DNA of 64,000 nt, from positions 47,010 to 111,009 of the forward strand of contig NZ_SIRE01000032.1 of NCBI RefSeq assembly GCF_004307995.1, given 5' to 3'. Shown in pieces: positions 1 through 8,720 of the stretch (position 1 is the first letter of the stretch; every line of letters starts with the position of its first letter). The translations under genes and the position numbers were made by a program. A model generated the notes under the pieces. It did no database searches, was not told the origin of the DNA, and was given only the letters and a program-made list of their open reading frames with translations. Source of the stretch: Paenibacillus thalictri (lineage in GTDB: Bacteria; Bacillota; Bacilli; Paenibacillales; NBRC-103111).

Positions 1-814
1 TTGTCATCTCGCCTTTCACGACAAACCATGTGCCGCACACAAGCACAAACAAAATGACAAACCGCATCAGAAAATAACTGGCCGAAGCGTTTTGCGCCTG
101 GATTTTGTACGATACGAACTTGGTCTGCCGGTACTGCTCGTTGTTTTTGGCAAACTGCGCGGCTTCATGCTGCTCGTTGGTAAATGCCTGCACAACACGA
201 ACACCGCCGATGCTATCTTCCACCCGCGCGTTAAACTCGCCGATGTCCTTGAACATACGCTGGAACGCGCGGATCATTTTGCGGTTGAAATAAAGCGAAA
301 GAACGATTAACCCCGGTATGACGACCACCGAAAGCAGGGCTAGCTTCCAATTGATCATCAGCATCAGCACAAAAGCGCCGATCAGCGTCATCGCCGCAAT
401 AAATAAATCTTCCGGCCCATGATGCGCCATTTCCCCGATTTCCATCAAATTGCTGGTCATACGGGCCAGCAGATGGCCGGTTTTGTTGTTATCGAAAAAT
501 CGGAACGACAGCTTCTGCACATGGGCAAACAGCTTTGCGCGCATGTCCGTCTCAATGTTAATGCCCAACCGGTGCCCCCAATACGTAACGATATATTGCA
601 GCAGACTGTTCAACGCATACATCGCCAGCAAGCCAAGGCAAGCCCACAGGATAAGCAGCCATTTGCCGCCGGGCAGCAAATCGTCGATAAACTTGTTAAC
701 CGCCAGCGGAAATCCAAGCTCCATCACCGCCGAGGAAACGGCGCAGCCAAAATCGATCAAAAACAACGTTTTATAAGGCTTATAATAAGCAAAAAATTTG
801 CGCAGCATGTCCAT
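1..814 (-). CDS. ABC exporter, transmembrane half (MsbA/LmrA type), truncated by window edge
   Basis: Only the first 271 codons are inside the window; the C-terminal ATPase domain lies beyond position 1. The translated part is an ABC exporter membrane domain: it starts MDMLRKFFAYYKPYK, has several hydrophobic helices, and contains the intracellular-loop pattern of the family (RLGINIETDMRAKLF, then LSFRFFDNNKTGHLLARM). Such proteins work as dimers that export lipids, drugs or peptides. The start at 814 is preceded by AAAGGAGG at a spacing of 9. The upstream siderophore permease ends 24 bases before, so it may be cotranscribed, but an exporter is not a logical part of an iron importer. Substrate unknown. 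Confidence 0.85.
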   Translation of the reverse strand, partial: MDMLRKFFAYYKPYKTLFLIDFGCAVSSAVMELGFPLAVNKFIDDLLPGGKWLLILWACLGLLAMYALNSLLQYIVTYWGHRLGINIETDMRAKLFAHVQKLSFRFFDNNKTGHLLARMTSNLMEIGEMAHHGPEDLFIAAMTLIGAFVLMLMINWKLALLSVVVIPGLIVLSLYFNRKMIRAFQRMFKDIGEFNARVEDSIGGVRVVQAFTNEQHEAAQFAKNNEQYRQTKFVSYKIQAQNASASYFLMRFVILFVLVCGTWFVVKGEMT

Positions 815-838
815 CCGCTCCTTCCTCCTTTCGTCATT

Positions 839-1882
839 TCATCCTCCTTTTGTCCTGGACAGCAGATATAGAAAATACGGCGCTCCGATCACGGCCACAA
901 CGATGCCCGTCGGCACTTCCGCCGGCTGCAAAATCCAGCGTCCCAGCGTATCGGCGGCAATCACCAGCAGAGCGCCGGTTAATGCGGAAGCCGGCAGCAG
1001 CGTCTGATGGCTCGGACCGACCAACCGCCGTGCGATATGCGGTGCGATCAAGCCAACAAAGCCGATGCCGCCGCTAACCGCAACACACGATCCCGCCAGC
1101 CCGACCGCAGCCGCCAGCAGCGTCAATTGCTCTCTCGGCACACGCGCGCCAAGCCCGGTCGCCGTCGCTTCTCCGAGATGAAGCACATTCATCGTCCGGG
1201 CTTTGCAGATGACAAATGGCAGCAGCACGACAATAAACGGCAGCAGCGCCAGCACGAACTTCCAGTTGGTTCCCCAGATGCTGCCTGCCATCCATGTGGC
1301 GGCAAACTGATATTTATCCGGGCTGATTCGGAGCATGAGCACAATTGTCACCGAACTGATGCCCGCTGCCACAGCCACGCCGGAGAGCAGCAACCGGGTC
1401 GGCGACAACCCCTGGTGCCGCTTATAGGACAAGGAAAAGATCAGCGCAGCGGTCAGCCCCGCGCCGGCCCATGCCAGCACAGGCAGCAGAAATACCGGGG
1501 CGGCGGCCGTTGTCGGAAAAAATGCGATAAACAGCAGCACAACCAGCCCCGCACCGGCGTTGATGCCCAGAATGCCGGGATCGGCCAGCGCATTGCGCGA
1601 TATTCCTTGCATGACGCAACCCGATACGGCAAGCCCTGCTCCGATTAATACGGAAATCACGATGCGCGGCAAACGGAAATCGAATAAAATCAGACGTTCC
1701 TTGCTTGTCCCGCCCCCAAACAATGTGCGCAGCAAATCAAACGGAGAAAGGCGGGTGAAGCCGGTGTTCATACTAAGGATAAAGACCAGAACGATCAAGA
1801 TCACAAGTGCCATCAGAATGGCAGCATTTCGCTGGCGGATACGCCTCTCCGCGTGTGTCAAGGCGGTTGCTTGCAGCTTCAC
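839..1882 (-). CDS. Iron-siderophore ABC permease, FecCD family (second subunit)
   Basis: 347-residue polytopic protein of the BtuC/FecCD family. It shows the family segments FDFRLPRIVISVLIGAGLAVSG, GISRNALADPGILGINAGAG and GFVGLIAPHIARRLVG near the C-terminus. With the neighbouring permease it forms the membrane channel that takes ferric siderophore from the binding lipoprotein. The start is GTG at 1882, with AAGGAGG 8 bases upstream, and it overlaps the stop of the preceding permease by 4 bases (GTGA), indicating translational coupling. No cognate ATPase gene follows. In Bacillus relatives such systems often use a shared ATPase encoded elsewhere (YusV); that is inferred here. Confidence 0.93.
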   Translation of the reverse strand: MKLQATALTHAERRIRQRNAAILMALVILIVLVFILSMNTGFTRLSPFDLLRTLFGGGTSKERLILFDFRLPRIVISVLIGAGLAVSGCVMQGISRNALADPGILGINAGAGLVVLLFIAFFPTTAAAPVFLLPVLAWAGAGLTAALIFSLSYKRHQGLSPTRLLLSGVAVAAGISSVTIVLMLRISPDKYQFAATWMAGSIWGTNWKFVLALLPFIVVLLPFVICKARTMNVLHLGEATATGLGARVPREQLTLLAAAVGLAGSCVAVSGGIGFVGLIAPHIARRLVGPSHQTLLPASALTGALLVIAADTLGRWILQPAEVPTGIVVAVIGAPYFLYLLSRTKGG

Positions 1883-2973
1883 AGCTCTCTCTCCTCCTTG
1901 CGCGCCAAATAAAGGAAAAACGGTACGCCAATCAGCGCAATAATCGCACCAACGGGCGTCTCATGGGGCGGGTTAAGCATTCTGGCCGCCAGATCGGCGA
2001 ATACGACAAGAAGCGCGCCAAGCACGGCCGAACAAGGGATGATCCAGCGGTAATCGACGCCAACCAGCCTGCGTGTGATATGCGGGATAATCAGTCCTAC
2101 GAAGCCGACCACTCCGACAGCCGAAACCCCGGCGCCGGCCAAAATAAGCACGATAGCGGCTCCGCCCAGCTTAACCAGCCCGGTGCGCACGCCAAGACCT
2201 TGGGCCACATTGTCCCCTAGACTAAGCATCGTAAAGGCGCGAGACAAAGCGAAAGCCCCAACCATTGCGACCGCTACCCACGGGAACATAATCTTCAGCT
2301 GCAGCCATTTCGTACCCGCGACCCCACCCGCATACCAGAACGCAAGGTCCTGGCCGATGCGGTAATACAACGCCACGCCTTCGCTAAGCGCCGTCAGCAG
2401 CGCCGATAAGGCAGCTCCGGCGAGCACCAGCCTGATCGGCGTAAGCCCCCCTCTCGCAAGCGAACCTATGCCGTAAACAAGCGCTGCACCAAGCCCGGCG
2501 CCTACAAACGAATACAAGATCAGATACATATACGGCAGCCCGGGCACAAAAGCAAAACAAAGCGCCAGCGCAAATCCGGCGCCCGCATTAAGGCCAAGCA
2601 AACCCGAATCCGCCAGCGGGTTGCGCGTCATCCCCTGCATGATTGCGCCGGCTACGGCAAAGCAGGCGCCAACTATCGCCCCCCCAAGCACGCGCGGCAA
2701 ACGCAGCTCCTGGATAATCTGATGTTGCGTCAGATGCCGATTAAAACGGAAGACCGCTTCCCATACGGTTGCAAAACGGATATCTTCCGCGCCAAGCGAG
2801 ACGGAAAGCAGCATGCCCAAAACAAGCGCCGCCAAACCGCCGGTCAGAATCAGCGTCGCCGCCCATGGACGGGAACGCCATCGAACTGCCGGCGCAGCGC
2901 CGGCGGGTCCCGCTTTATCGTTATCCGCTACCTTGCTACGAATCATATAAGCCACCTTTTTCATATTCGCCAT
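1879..2973 (-). CDS. Iron-siderophore ABC permease, FecCD family (first subunit)
   Basis: 364-residue FecCD permease starting MANMKKVAYMIRSK, with about ten membrane segments. Family blocks visible are ELRLPRVLGGAIVGACFAVAG, MTRNPLADSGLLGLNAGAG and VGFVGLIIPHITRRLVG. The frame stays open upstream to about 3282, but that extension would overlap the binding-protein gene. I chose ATG 2973 because GAGG sits 9 bases upstream and it places the gene 85 bases after the binding-protein stop. It pairs with the FecCD protein at 839-1882 to form a heterodimeric importer for ferric siderophore. It is expected to be iron-repressed through the Fur box at 4146-4164. Confidence 0.92.
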   Translation of the reverse strand: MANMKKVAYMIRSKVADNDKAGPAGAAPAVRWRSRPWAATLILTGGLAALVLGMLLSVSLGAEDIRFATVWEAVFRFNRHLTQHQIIQELRLPRVLGGAIVGACFAVAGAIMQGMTRNPLADSGLLGLNAGAGFALALCFAFVPGLPYMYLILYSFVGAGLGAALVYGIGSLARGGLTPIRLVLAGAALSALLTALSEGVALYYRIGQDLAFWYAGGVAGTKWLQLKIMFPWVAVAMVGAFALSRAFTMLSLGDNVAQGLGVRTGLVKLGGAAIVLILAGAGVSAVGVVGFVGLIIPHITRRLVGVDYRWIIPCSAVLGALLVVFADLAARMLNPPHETPVGAIIALIGVPFFLYLARKEEREL

Positions 2974-3058
2974 CTTTACGATCCTCATGATATTGGCAGC
3001 ATGACAGCACCAATAGGCCGCTTCGCCAAGAAGCCGCCTATGCTGCACGTGCGCATCG

Positions 3059-4129
3059 CTATTTCTTGCCTGTGATCGCCGCGACCACGTCGTCGATTTC
3101 CCTGCTTTCGGCGATAGGTCCGGCAGAAATCCAGTGTCTGGCCGACACTTTAAACAGATGGTTTTGTTGCACCGCCGGCATTGCTTTCCATACCTGCAAT
3201 TTCTCAATTTCCTTCGAAGCGGCGACATGCTGTTGAAATTCGGCTTCCGTTTCGAGCGAATAACCGTATATGGCGAACACATAATCCGCGGTAATCGTCG
3301 GCAGTTTCTCCAGCGACAAATTCATGCCCCAATCGTCGGCAGTTTGCTTCTGATAATCAATCACACTTGCGTCGGGCTTTAAGCCGAGATCCCTGTACAC
3401 CAGATTAAAGCTTGGAAAAAACAGCTGCAGCTCCTTGTCCGAAGGACGAATATAAGCGACCGTTTTATCCGCTCCCACCGCACCGGCAATCGCCGCTTTG
3501 GCTTGCCCTATTTTCTCGTCATGGGCCTTGATTACGGCCTGCGCTTGATCTGCAAGTCCCAATATGCTGCCGATCGTGACGATCGACGTTCTCCACTCTC
3601 CCGCGTCCAAAGCGACGGTCGGCGCAATTTTGCTAAGTTCGGCGTACGATTTTGGATCGACGGCATTTTTGTTAATCAGGATAAGATCCGGCTGCTGCGA
3701 TAAAATAGCCTCCAAATTCGGTTCCCACGTATTAAACGTCGGCACCTTTAATTCCTTGAGCTGGGCGCTCAAATAATGACCGTCCACACTGTATGCGTAA
3801 ACCATCGGGGCTTTCAAAGCCAACATGATATCTTCAAGGCCATGTACGGCGACACGCTTAGGGTGTGCGGGAACTTCTGTTGTTCCCAAGACGTGCTTCA
3901 CTGTTTGCGTCTGCGACTCGGATGTTTTGCCGGCAGACGGCGAAGCGGTCGCTTGGTTGGCGGTGCTGCTGTCTGCCCCCGCCGTATTAGAACCGGCGTT
4001 ATTTCCGCAAGCAGCGGCAATGATAACGGTAAAAAACAATATAAACAGCAGCAGCGTCCGCCCTATTATTTTATTTGCAGCCTGTCGTGCGCTCCGCTCA
4101 ACACCAACGGTTTTGTCATGAAAAAGCAT
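3059..4129 (-). CDS. Siderophore-binding lipoprotein (FecB/FhuD-like)
   Basis: 356-residue solute-binding protein. After a positively charged N-terminus and hydrophobic stretch it has a lipobox ending IAAAC (acylated Cys), then a Ser/Thr/Ala-rich linker. The type III substrate-binding fold begins at about residue 80, with PKRVAVHGLEDIMLALK and, later, LEAILSQQPDLILI. It captures ferric siderophore at the outer membrane face and delivers it to the two FecCD permeases downstream. Start ATG 4129 has GGAGG 5 bases upstream; an in-frame TTG at 4141 lies before the ribosome binding site and is unlikely. It is the first gene of a Fur-controlled operon. Confidence 0.92.
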   Translation of the reverse strand: MLFHDKTVGVERSARQAANKIIGRTLLLFILFFTVIIAAACGNNAGSNTAGADSSTANQATASPSAGKTSESQTQTVKHVLGTTEVPAHPKRVAVHGLEDIMLALKAPMVYAYSVDGHYLSAQLKELKVPTFNTWEPNLEAILSQQPDLILINKNAVDPKSYAELSKIAPTVALDAGEWRTSIVTIGSILGLADQAQAVIKAHDEKIGQAKAAIAGAVGADKTVAYIRPSDKELQLFFPSFNLVYRDLGLKPDASVIDYQKQTADDWGMNLSLEKLPTITADYVFAIYGYSLETEAEFQQHVAASKEIEKLQVWKAMPAVQQNHLFKVSARHWISAGPIAESREIDDVVAAITGKK

Positions 4130-4145
4130 ATTCCCCTCCAAAGAT

Positions 4146-4164
4146 GATAGTGATAATCATTATC
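4146..4164 (-). promoter_or_regulatory. Fur box upstream of siderophore operon
   Basis: GATAGTGATAATCATTATC matches the classical 19-bp Fur consensus at 18 of 19 positions, and it contains a 7-1-7 core (TGATAAT C ATTATCG). It lies 17-35 bases before the binding-protein start, where Fur would block transcription when iron is sufficient. Confidence 0.9.
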
Positions 4165-4227
4165 GATTATACAATTATATATCACGATCCGATGGGATAG
4201 GAATATGAAATGGTGCTTACTTTACTC

Positions 4228-5847
4228 TCACCCGCGGGCACAAAATAACAAGTCCAGTTGCTGCAAAAAACGATAATGCTGATACGCCGTATATTCCATA
4301 ATCGGTTCGCCAAACCAGGTTAAGCCAGACGTCACATATACATGGCGATTTTGGACCGCATTCAGGCGCTGCCAATGCTCGGATCGCTTCAGCCGGCTCC
4401 AGTTCATTTGCGACTGCCTATCCTTCATGACATTCATCAGCACGACATCCGCCATGAAGTCAGCGAGCTGTTCCGCTTCGATAAATTCGGTATATCGGAT
4501 CCGCTCGACACCGCCGGCACAGCCTACCTGCAAATCGTCATAGAGGACGGTTCCGGCTCTTTTGCCCCAAATTTTGATTCCTCTGGCGGAGACATGAAGA
4601 ATAAGCAGACCACCCTGCCTGAAAGCATCAGGAATCTTCTCCCGTACGGCGTCGGCTTTGTCATCGTAACGCGACAGCCATTTCTCTCCCTCCTGTTCTT
4701 TGTCCAAAAACCGGGCCGTCATTTGCAGATGTACACGCCATGTTTCCTGCTGCCACGGCAAAAACAAGACGGGAGCGATTTGCTGCAGCTTAATCTTCTC
4801 CTCATCGGTAATCATTTCCTCCAAAGCGACAATCCGGTCAGGGCGGGCCCGCCACAACGCTTTTCTGTTAAACTCGTAATCGTGGCTTAAAGGAACCTTG
4901 ACATCGTAACGGTACCGCTTCCGGTAATCATCGGTCCAGGATTGGTCGATCGGAGCCGCATAAGGAATGATTTGCAGAGCCAGCAAATGGCCGAGATTGG
5001 GCCAACTGTACGCGGCGGTTTTACATTTGCGGTTGGCCATATAGATGCTCGGCGAAATGCCGACATGTTTTTTGAACTGGCTGCTGAAATAAAGCGGATC
5101 TTTGTAGCCGACTTCACCTGCAATATCCCGCAGCGAACGGCCTTCCTCCATCAGCAGTTTGGCTTGGTTCGTGCGCAACTCGGTCAAATAATCAATGACG
5201 CTTTGGCCAAATCTGTCTTTAAACGATCTCATAAAATGGTACCGGCTCATGCCGGCCGACTCGGACAAACGTTCGACCGTAATTTCGTCCCGGTAATGAC
5301 TTCTCAAATAATCGCGGGCCTGGTCCAGCGCATCCTCGTGGTGTCCCTGTTTTTTGAGCAGCAGATGCAGCAGCTCCTGAAACCCGGCTTGGCTGACCAG
5401 ACGATCCGTCGCATCGCCGCTATGCCAATGTACGGTTATTTTCTCGCAAACCCCGATCAGACGCGCTGAAGCAGTTGCGATCGTTTCCTCCGACACCCAT
5501 GATATAAGCGCCTGCTCTACCCCATTTTCCTCCGGCATGTATATATCAAAATGAAATCCGTACAGCACCTGTTCCCCGTCGGACGGATATCGCAGCTCTA
5601 ACCGCTGGCCCGGCCGGATGACATGTACGATCCCTGGAGTTATCGGAGACAATATACCGTCAATCACGATATTGCCGTGCCGTTTGGCTGCCGCAATCAG
5701 CATATACGAAGGGGCGGCGGCATGCAGCAGACGAAAGGCGTCTTGCTTGTCGTTTTCTTCAAACACATGAACCAGTCTGATCCACATGCGGCTGATCCAA
5801 TCCGAACTTGCCGGTCCGGCAGGAAACGGCTGATGATCGTTCGTCAT
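4228..5847 (-). CDS. AraC-type regulator fused to a siderophore-binding domain (Btr-like)
   Basis: 539-residue two-part protein. Residues about 1-165 are an N-terminal region, about 171-269 hold an AraC double helix-turn-helix (ITVERLSESAGMSRYHFMRSF, then RDIAGEVGYKDPLYFSSQFKK), and about 280-539 resemble a FecB-type periplasmic binding domain without any signal peptide. In B. subtilis Btr (YbbB) this layout senses ferric bacillibactin in the cytoplasm and activates the feu uptake operon. By analogy this protein should activate the operon at 839-4129. Start ATG 5847 has AAAGGGG 8 bases upstream; an in-frame start at 5886 lacks one. A Fur-like box lies just upstream. Confidence 0.87.
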   Translation of the reverse strand: MTNDHQPFPAGPASSDWISRMWIRLVHVFEENDKQDAFRLLHAAAPSYMLIAAAKRHGNIVIDGILSPITPGIVHVIRPGQRLELRYPSDGEQVLYGFHFDIYMPEENGVEQALISWVSEETIATASARLIGVCEKITVHWHSGDATDRLVSQAGFQELLHLLLKKQGHHEDALDQARDYLRSHYRDEITVERLSESAGMSRYHFMRSFKDRFGQSVIDYLTELRTNQAKLLMEEGRSLRDIAGEVGYKDPLYFSSQFKKHVGISPSIYMANRKCKTAAYSWPNLGHLLALQIIPYAAPIDQSWTDDYRKRYRYDVKVPLSHDYEFNRKALWRARPDRIVALEEMITDEEKIKLQQIAPVLFLPWQQETWRVHLQMTARFLDKEQEGEKWLSRYDDKADAVREKIPDAFRQGGLLILHVSARGIKIWGKRAGTVLYDDLQVGCAGGVERIRYTEFIEAEQLADFMADVVLMNVMKDRQSQMNWSRLKRSEHWQRLNAVQNRHVYVTSGLTWFGEPIMEYTAYQHYRFLQQLDLLFCARG

Positions 5848-5898
5848 AAAGCATCCCCTTTCATGTGAAATGTTGAAGCACTTCATGAAAATAGTAAC

Positions 5899-5913
5899 TG
5901 ATAATCATTCTCG
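5899..5913 (-). promoter_or_regulatory. Fur-like box upstream of AraC/Btr-like regulator
   Basis: TGATAATCATTCTCG matches the 7-1-7 Fur core at 12 of 14 defined positions. It lies about 50 bases before the regulator start, so the activator is probably iron-repressed as well as its target operon. Confidence 0.72.
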
Positions 5914-6019
5914 ACGTCAATTATGAGCCAACCGCGCAGGTTCGACCGCCGCCATGCGGCGCCGTGACCACGCTCAGGACACGTGTTGAGAATTGAACCT
6001 CCGCTTCCCTTAACACGCC

Positions 6020-6059
6020 AAAAAAGCTTCCGCCACCCGCAACGGGTGACTGGAAGCTT
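6020..6059 (-). terminator. Terminator of rlmI-like gene
   Basis: Read on the minus strand, a long hairpin (arms AAGCTTCC / GGAAGCTT plus inner CACCCG/CGGGTG) runs into TTTTTT just after the stop of the methyltransferase gene at 6071. Confidence 0.88.
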
Positions 6060-6070
6060 ATCAGCTGTTT

Positions 6071-7438
6071 TTATCGGCTTATTACCTGGAATATCGCAAA
6101 CTTCAAATATTGGCCTTCGTCTACGCCAAGAATGGACGGATGGTCTTTGCCCGCGCTGCGGAATTCGACAAGACGCAGCAGCTTGCCGGCATCAACGGCC
6201 GCCTCATGCACCGCTTCCAGAAACATGTCGGCATGCATATGGTACGAGCAGCTGGCGGTTACCAGAAACCCGCCGTCATTAACAAGCTTCATGCCCTGCA
6301 AGTTGATGTCTTTGTAGCCGCGTTTCGCTCCCTCCACGGCGGTCTTCGATTTGGCAAACGCCGGAGGGTCGAGAATCACGACGTCCCAAGTACGTCCTCC
6401 TGTAGTCAGCGGCTTTGAGGTGTCGACCTTCTTCAGCGCTGCCTGACCACGCTCCTGACGTTGCTCCTGCCCTTTGACCTGCTCGCGCAAATACTCGAAA
6501 GCGTCGGCCGCTACGAACTCCACACGGTCAGTAAAACCGTTCAGCTCCACGTTGCGTTTCGCGCTTTCGATCGCATGTTCGGAAATATCGAGGCAGGTCA
6601 CTTTTTTCGCGCCGTATTTGCAGGCATGCAGCGTAAAGCTGCCCGTATGCGAGAAGCACTCCAGCACGGTAGCGCCGTCCCAATACGGGAACGTCACTTC
6701 TTTGCCGCTTTTGTTCAGCGGAACACGTTTGATGCTGCCGTCTTCGGCAGTAACCTCTTGTAACGTGATGCCGCTTGTCTTGCCCCATCCGGTCATCAGC
6801 GGCTCCAGCGCCGCGCGGTTTTCCCGTTGGTCGAAGAAATATCCGGTTTTCTGGCCTTGCACGATATCGACTACCAGGCGCAGGCCGTTTTCCTTAATTT
6901 CCACCAGCCGCGGGCATTCCCCGTACAGCAGGCCGGTCTTCTGCTCCAGCCCTTCCAGCTCGCGCACCGGCACGTCGCTGCGTTCGTAAATGCCCGCCGG
7001 AGCAATCACTTCGGCAAGCGCCGAGACAATATGGTCGCGTACGCGGTCCATGCCCAGCGACAGGATCTGCACGACCAGCACGTCCGCGAACTTATCGACA
7101 ATTAATCCCGGCAAAAAGTCCGCTTCTCCGTAGACAAGCCGGTACGAATCGCTTTCCTTAATGAAGCGGCTGCGGAGTTCGGCGCAGCGGCGAAAGCGCT
7201 CGGCGAAATATTCGTGAGTCAGCTCCTCAAGAGGCTTATAAGAGACGACACGCACTGTAATTTGCGATGCGGTGTTGATAAATCCTGTCGCCAAATATTG
7301 GCCTTGCGCGTTATGTACGGCAACAAGCTCGCCGGCAGCGGCTTCGCCTTCGATGCGGTCGATTTCATTTTTGAAAATCCACGGGTGGCCTTGCTCGACC
7401 CGCTTATTCCGTTTACGGTTTAAAATAACGGTTGCCAT
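6071..7438 (-). CDS. Class I rRNA cytosine methyltransferase, RlmI/YwbD-like
   Basis: 455-residue SAM-dependent methyltransferase with an N-terminal PUA RNA-binding domain (residues 1-75, starting MATVILNRKRNKRVEQGHPWIF) and a C-terminal Rossmann fold. SAM motif: VLECFSHTGSFTLHACKYGA. Catalytic-type motif: VILDPPAFAKSK. The family (RlmI, YccW) makes 5-methylcytosine in 23S rRNA. It is longer than the usual 390-400 residues because of two inserts, one before the SAM motif (around TAEDGSIKRVPLNKSGKEV) and a Gln/Arg-rich one in the catalytic half (GQEQRQERGQ). Probably monocistronic, with its own terminator. The exact target base is not provable from sequence. Confidence 0.88.
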   Translation of the reverse strand: MATVILNRKRNKRVEQGHPWIFKNEIDRIEGEAAAGELVAVHNAQGQYLATGFINTASQITVRVVSYKPLEELTHEYFAERFRRCAELRSRFIKESDSYRLVYGEADFLPGLIVDKFADVLVVQILSLGMDRVRDHIVSALAEVIAPAGIYERSDVPVRELEGLEQKTGLLYGECPRLVEIKENGLRLVVDIVQGQKTGYFFDQRENRAALEPLMTGWGKTSGITLQEVTAEDGSIKRVPLNKSGKEVTFPYWDGATVLECFSHTGSFTLHACKYGAKKVTCLDISEHAIESAKRNVELNGFTDRVEFVAADAFEYLREQVKGQEQRQERGQAALKKVDTSKPLTTGGRTWDVVILDPPAFAKSKTAVEGAKRGYKDINLQGMKLVNDGGFLVTASCSYHMHADMFLEAVHEAAVDAGKLLRLVEFRSAGKDHPSILGVDEGQYLKFAIFQVISR

Positions 7439-7483
7439 GCAGCGATTGATTCCCCTGTTCTTGGTTCAATTTCGATCGGATGA

Positions 7484-8164
7484 TTAATAGGAAGAAGAGC
7501 CTGTTACCCCGTTAACAATAGCGACCCCGGAGCTTGTGCCCAATCTGGTTGCTCCCGCTTCGATCATCGCCAATGCGGCCTGCAAGTCGCGCACTCCCCC
7601 GGAAGCCTTAACGCCGATATGAGAGGAAACCGATTCGCGCATCAGACGAATATCGTCCACAGTGGCGCCTCCCGGACCAAAGCCGGTCGAGGTTTTGACG
7701 TAATGCGCTCCCGCTTGCTCCGATAGGCGGCATGCCGTCCGTTTCTGCTCATCGTTTAAAAAGCCGGTTTCAAAAATTACTTTAACGATCGCCTTGCCTT
7801 CCACCGCTTGCACCACTTGACGGATGTCGTCTTCCACCGCGCCGTAATCGCCTTCGAGCAGCTTGCCGACCTGCAGCACCATGTCGATCTCGTTTGCTCC
7901 GTCTTCCGCAGCTTGCGCCGCTTCGAACGCCTTGGCTTTGGATTGCATCGCGCCTAACGGAAAACCGCACACAACGCTGATGTTCACCTGCGTTCCGGCG
8001 AGCAGTTCCTTGCATAACGGCACCCATACGCCGTTCACGCACACGCTGTAAAATTCGTGCTGCTTTGCTTCGCCGCACAACTTCTCGATCGCAGCGCGGC
8101 CCGCATCCGCTTTCAATAATGTATGGTCGATATACCGTGCGATATTGCCAGCTTCAATTGCCAT
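7484..8164 (-). CDS. deoC: Deoxyribose-phosphate aldolase
   Basis: 226-residue TIM-barrel aldolase that cleaves 2-deoxyribose-5-phosphate to glyceraldehyde-3-phosphate and acetaldehyde in deoxynucleoside salvage. Family signatures are complete: YIDHTLLKADA at the N-terminus, VCGFPLGA, the Schiff-base lysine in IVKVIFETG, KTSTGFGPGGAT, and the second active-site lysine in GVKASGGVRD. It starts one base after the stop of the Nudix gene, so the two are translationally coupled. No deoR, pdp or nupC gene is present nearby. Confidence 0.96.
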   Translation of the reverse strand: MAIEAGNIARYIDHTLLKADAGRAAIEKLCGEAKQHEFYSVCVNGVWVPLCKELLAGTQVNISVVCGFPLGAMQSKAKAFEAAQAAEDGANEIDMVLQVGKLLEGDYGAVEDDIRQVVQAVEGKAIVKVIFETGFLNDEQKRTACRLSEQAGAHYVKTSTGFGPGGATVDDIRLMRESVSSHIGVKASGGVRDLQAALAMIEAGATRLGTSSGVAIVNGVTGSSSY

Positions 8165-8165
8165 C

Positions 8166-8597
8166 TTACTCCACCTCGTAACCTAATTTTTCCAACGCCT
8201 TTTTGACCACCGAATCATTATTGCCATATCCATTATGCACCTGCTGATGCCAAGCTTCAAGCGGAGCAAGCCATTCCACGCCGCGGATTTCCTCCACCTG
8301 CGCCGCCAGCTTGCCGCCCGTATGCTCGACCAGAAAATAATGCACCTCTTTATCCACTAAACCGATGCCGGACATCGTATATTGATAACGAATCGTTTCC
8401 AACGGTTCGACAATCCGCCCTTCAATGCCGGTTTCCTCGACGATTTCGCGGAGCGCCGTTTGCTCGATCGTTTCCCCGGCTTCCATCTTGCCTTTTGGCA
8501 GCGTAATTTTGCCGTAGCGGTCTTGAATCATCTGCACCTCAAGCTCGCGTTCCCGCTGCTTACGGAAAACGACGCCGCCTGCCGAAATTTCTTTCAT
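8166..8597 (-). CDS. Nudix hydrolase
   Basis: 143-residue Nudix protein with a complete Nudix box (starting GKMEAGETIEQTALREIVEE, followed by TGI) and the preceding LPKGK block. Nudix enzymes hydrolyse nucleoside diphosphates linked to another moiety; the substrate cannot be told. The frame is open to 8702, but MKEISAGGVVF at 8597, with AAGGGTGG upstream, matches the family N-terminus. It is translated directly before deoC with a 1-base gap, so a role in nucleotide or sugar-phosphate housekeeping is plausible but unproven. Confidence 0.9.
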   Translation of the reverse strand: MKEISAGGVVFRKQRERELEVQMIQDRYGKITLPKGKMEAGETIEQTALREIVEETGIEGRIVEPLETIRYQYTMSGIGLVDKEVHYFLVEHTGGKLAAQVEEIRGVEWLAPLEAWHQQVHNGYGNNDSVVKKALEKLGYEVE

Positions 8598-8720
8598 CCG
8601 AACCACCCTTCCGTGTGAGTAGAAAAGTTGCTGAATACGAAGAACTTTCGCTGAAACGATGAAACTAACAGAAAGGATTTTACCCCGCCGGACGCGGGAC
8701 AAAATCCCTGTTTTCGTGCA

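Noticed and set aside
1..814. ATPase subunit of the siderophore importer.
   Set aside because: The translated part is a membrane domain of an ABC exporter, not a FecE-type ATPase.
2973..3282. N-terminal extension of the first FecCD permease by about 100 residues.
   Set aside because: It would overlap the binding-protein gene in another frame, is Cys/Arg-rich without homology, and lacks a ribosome binding site.
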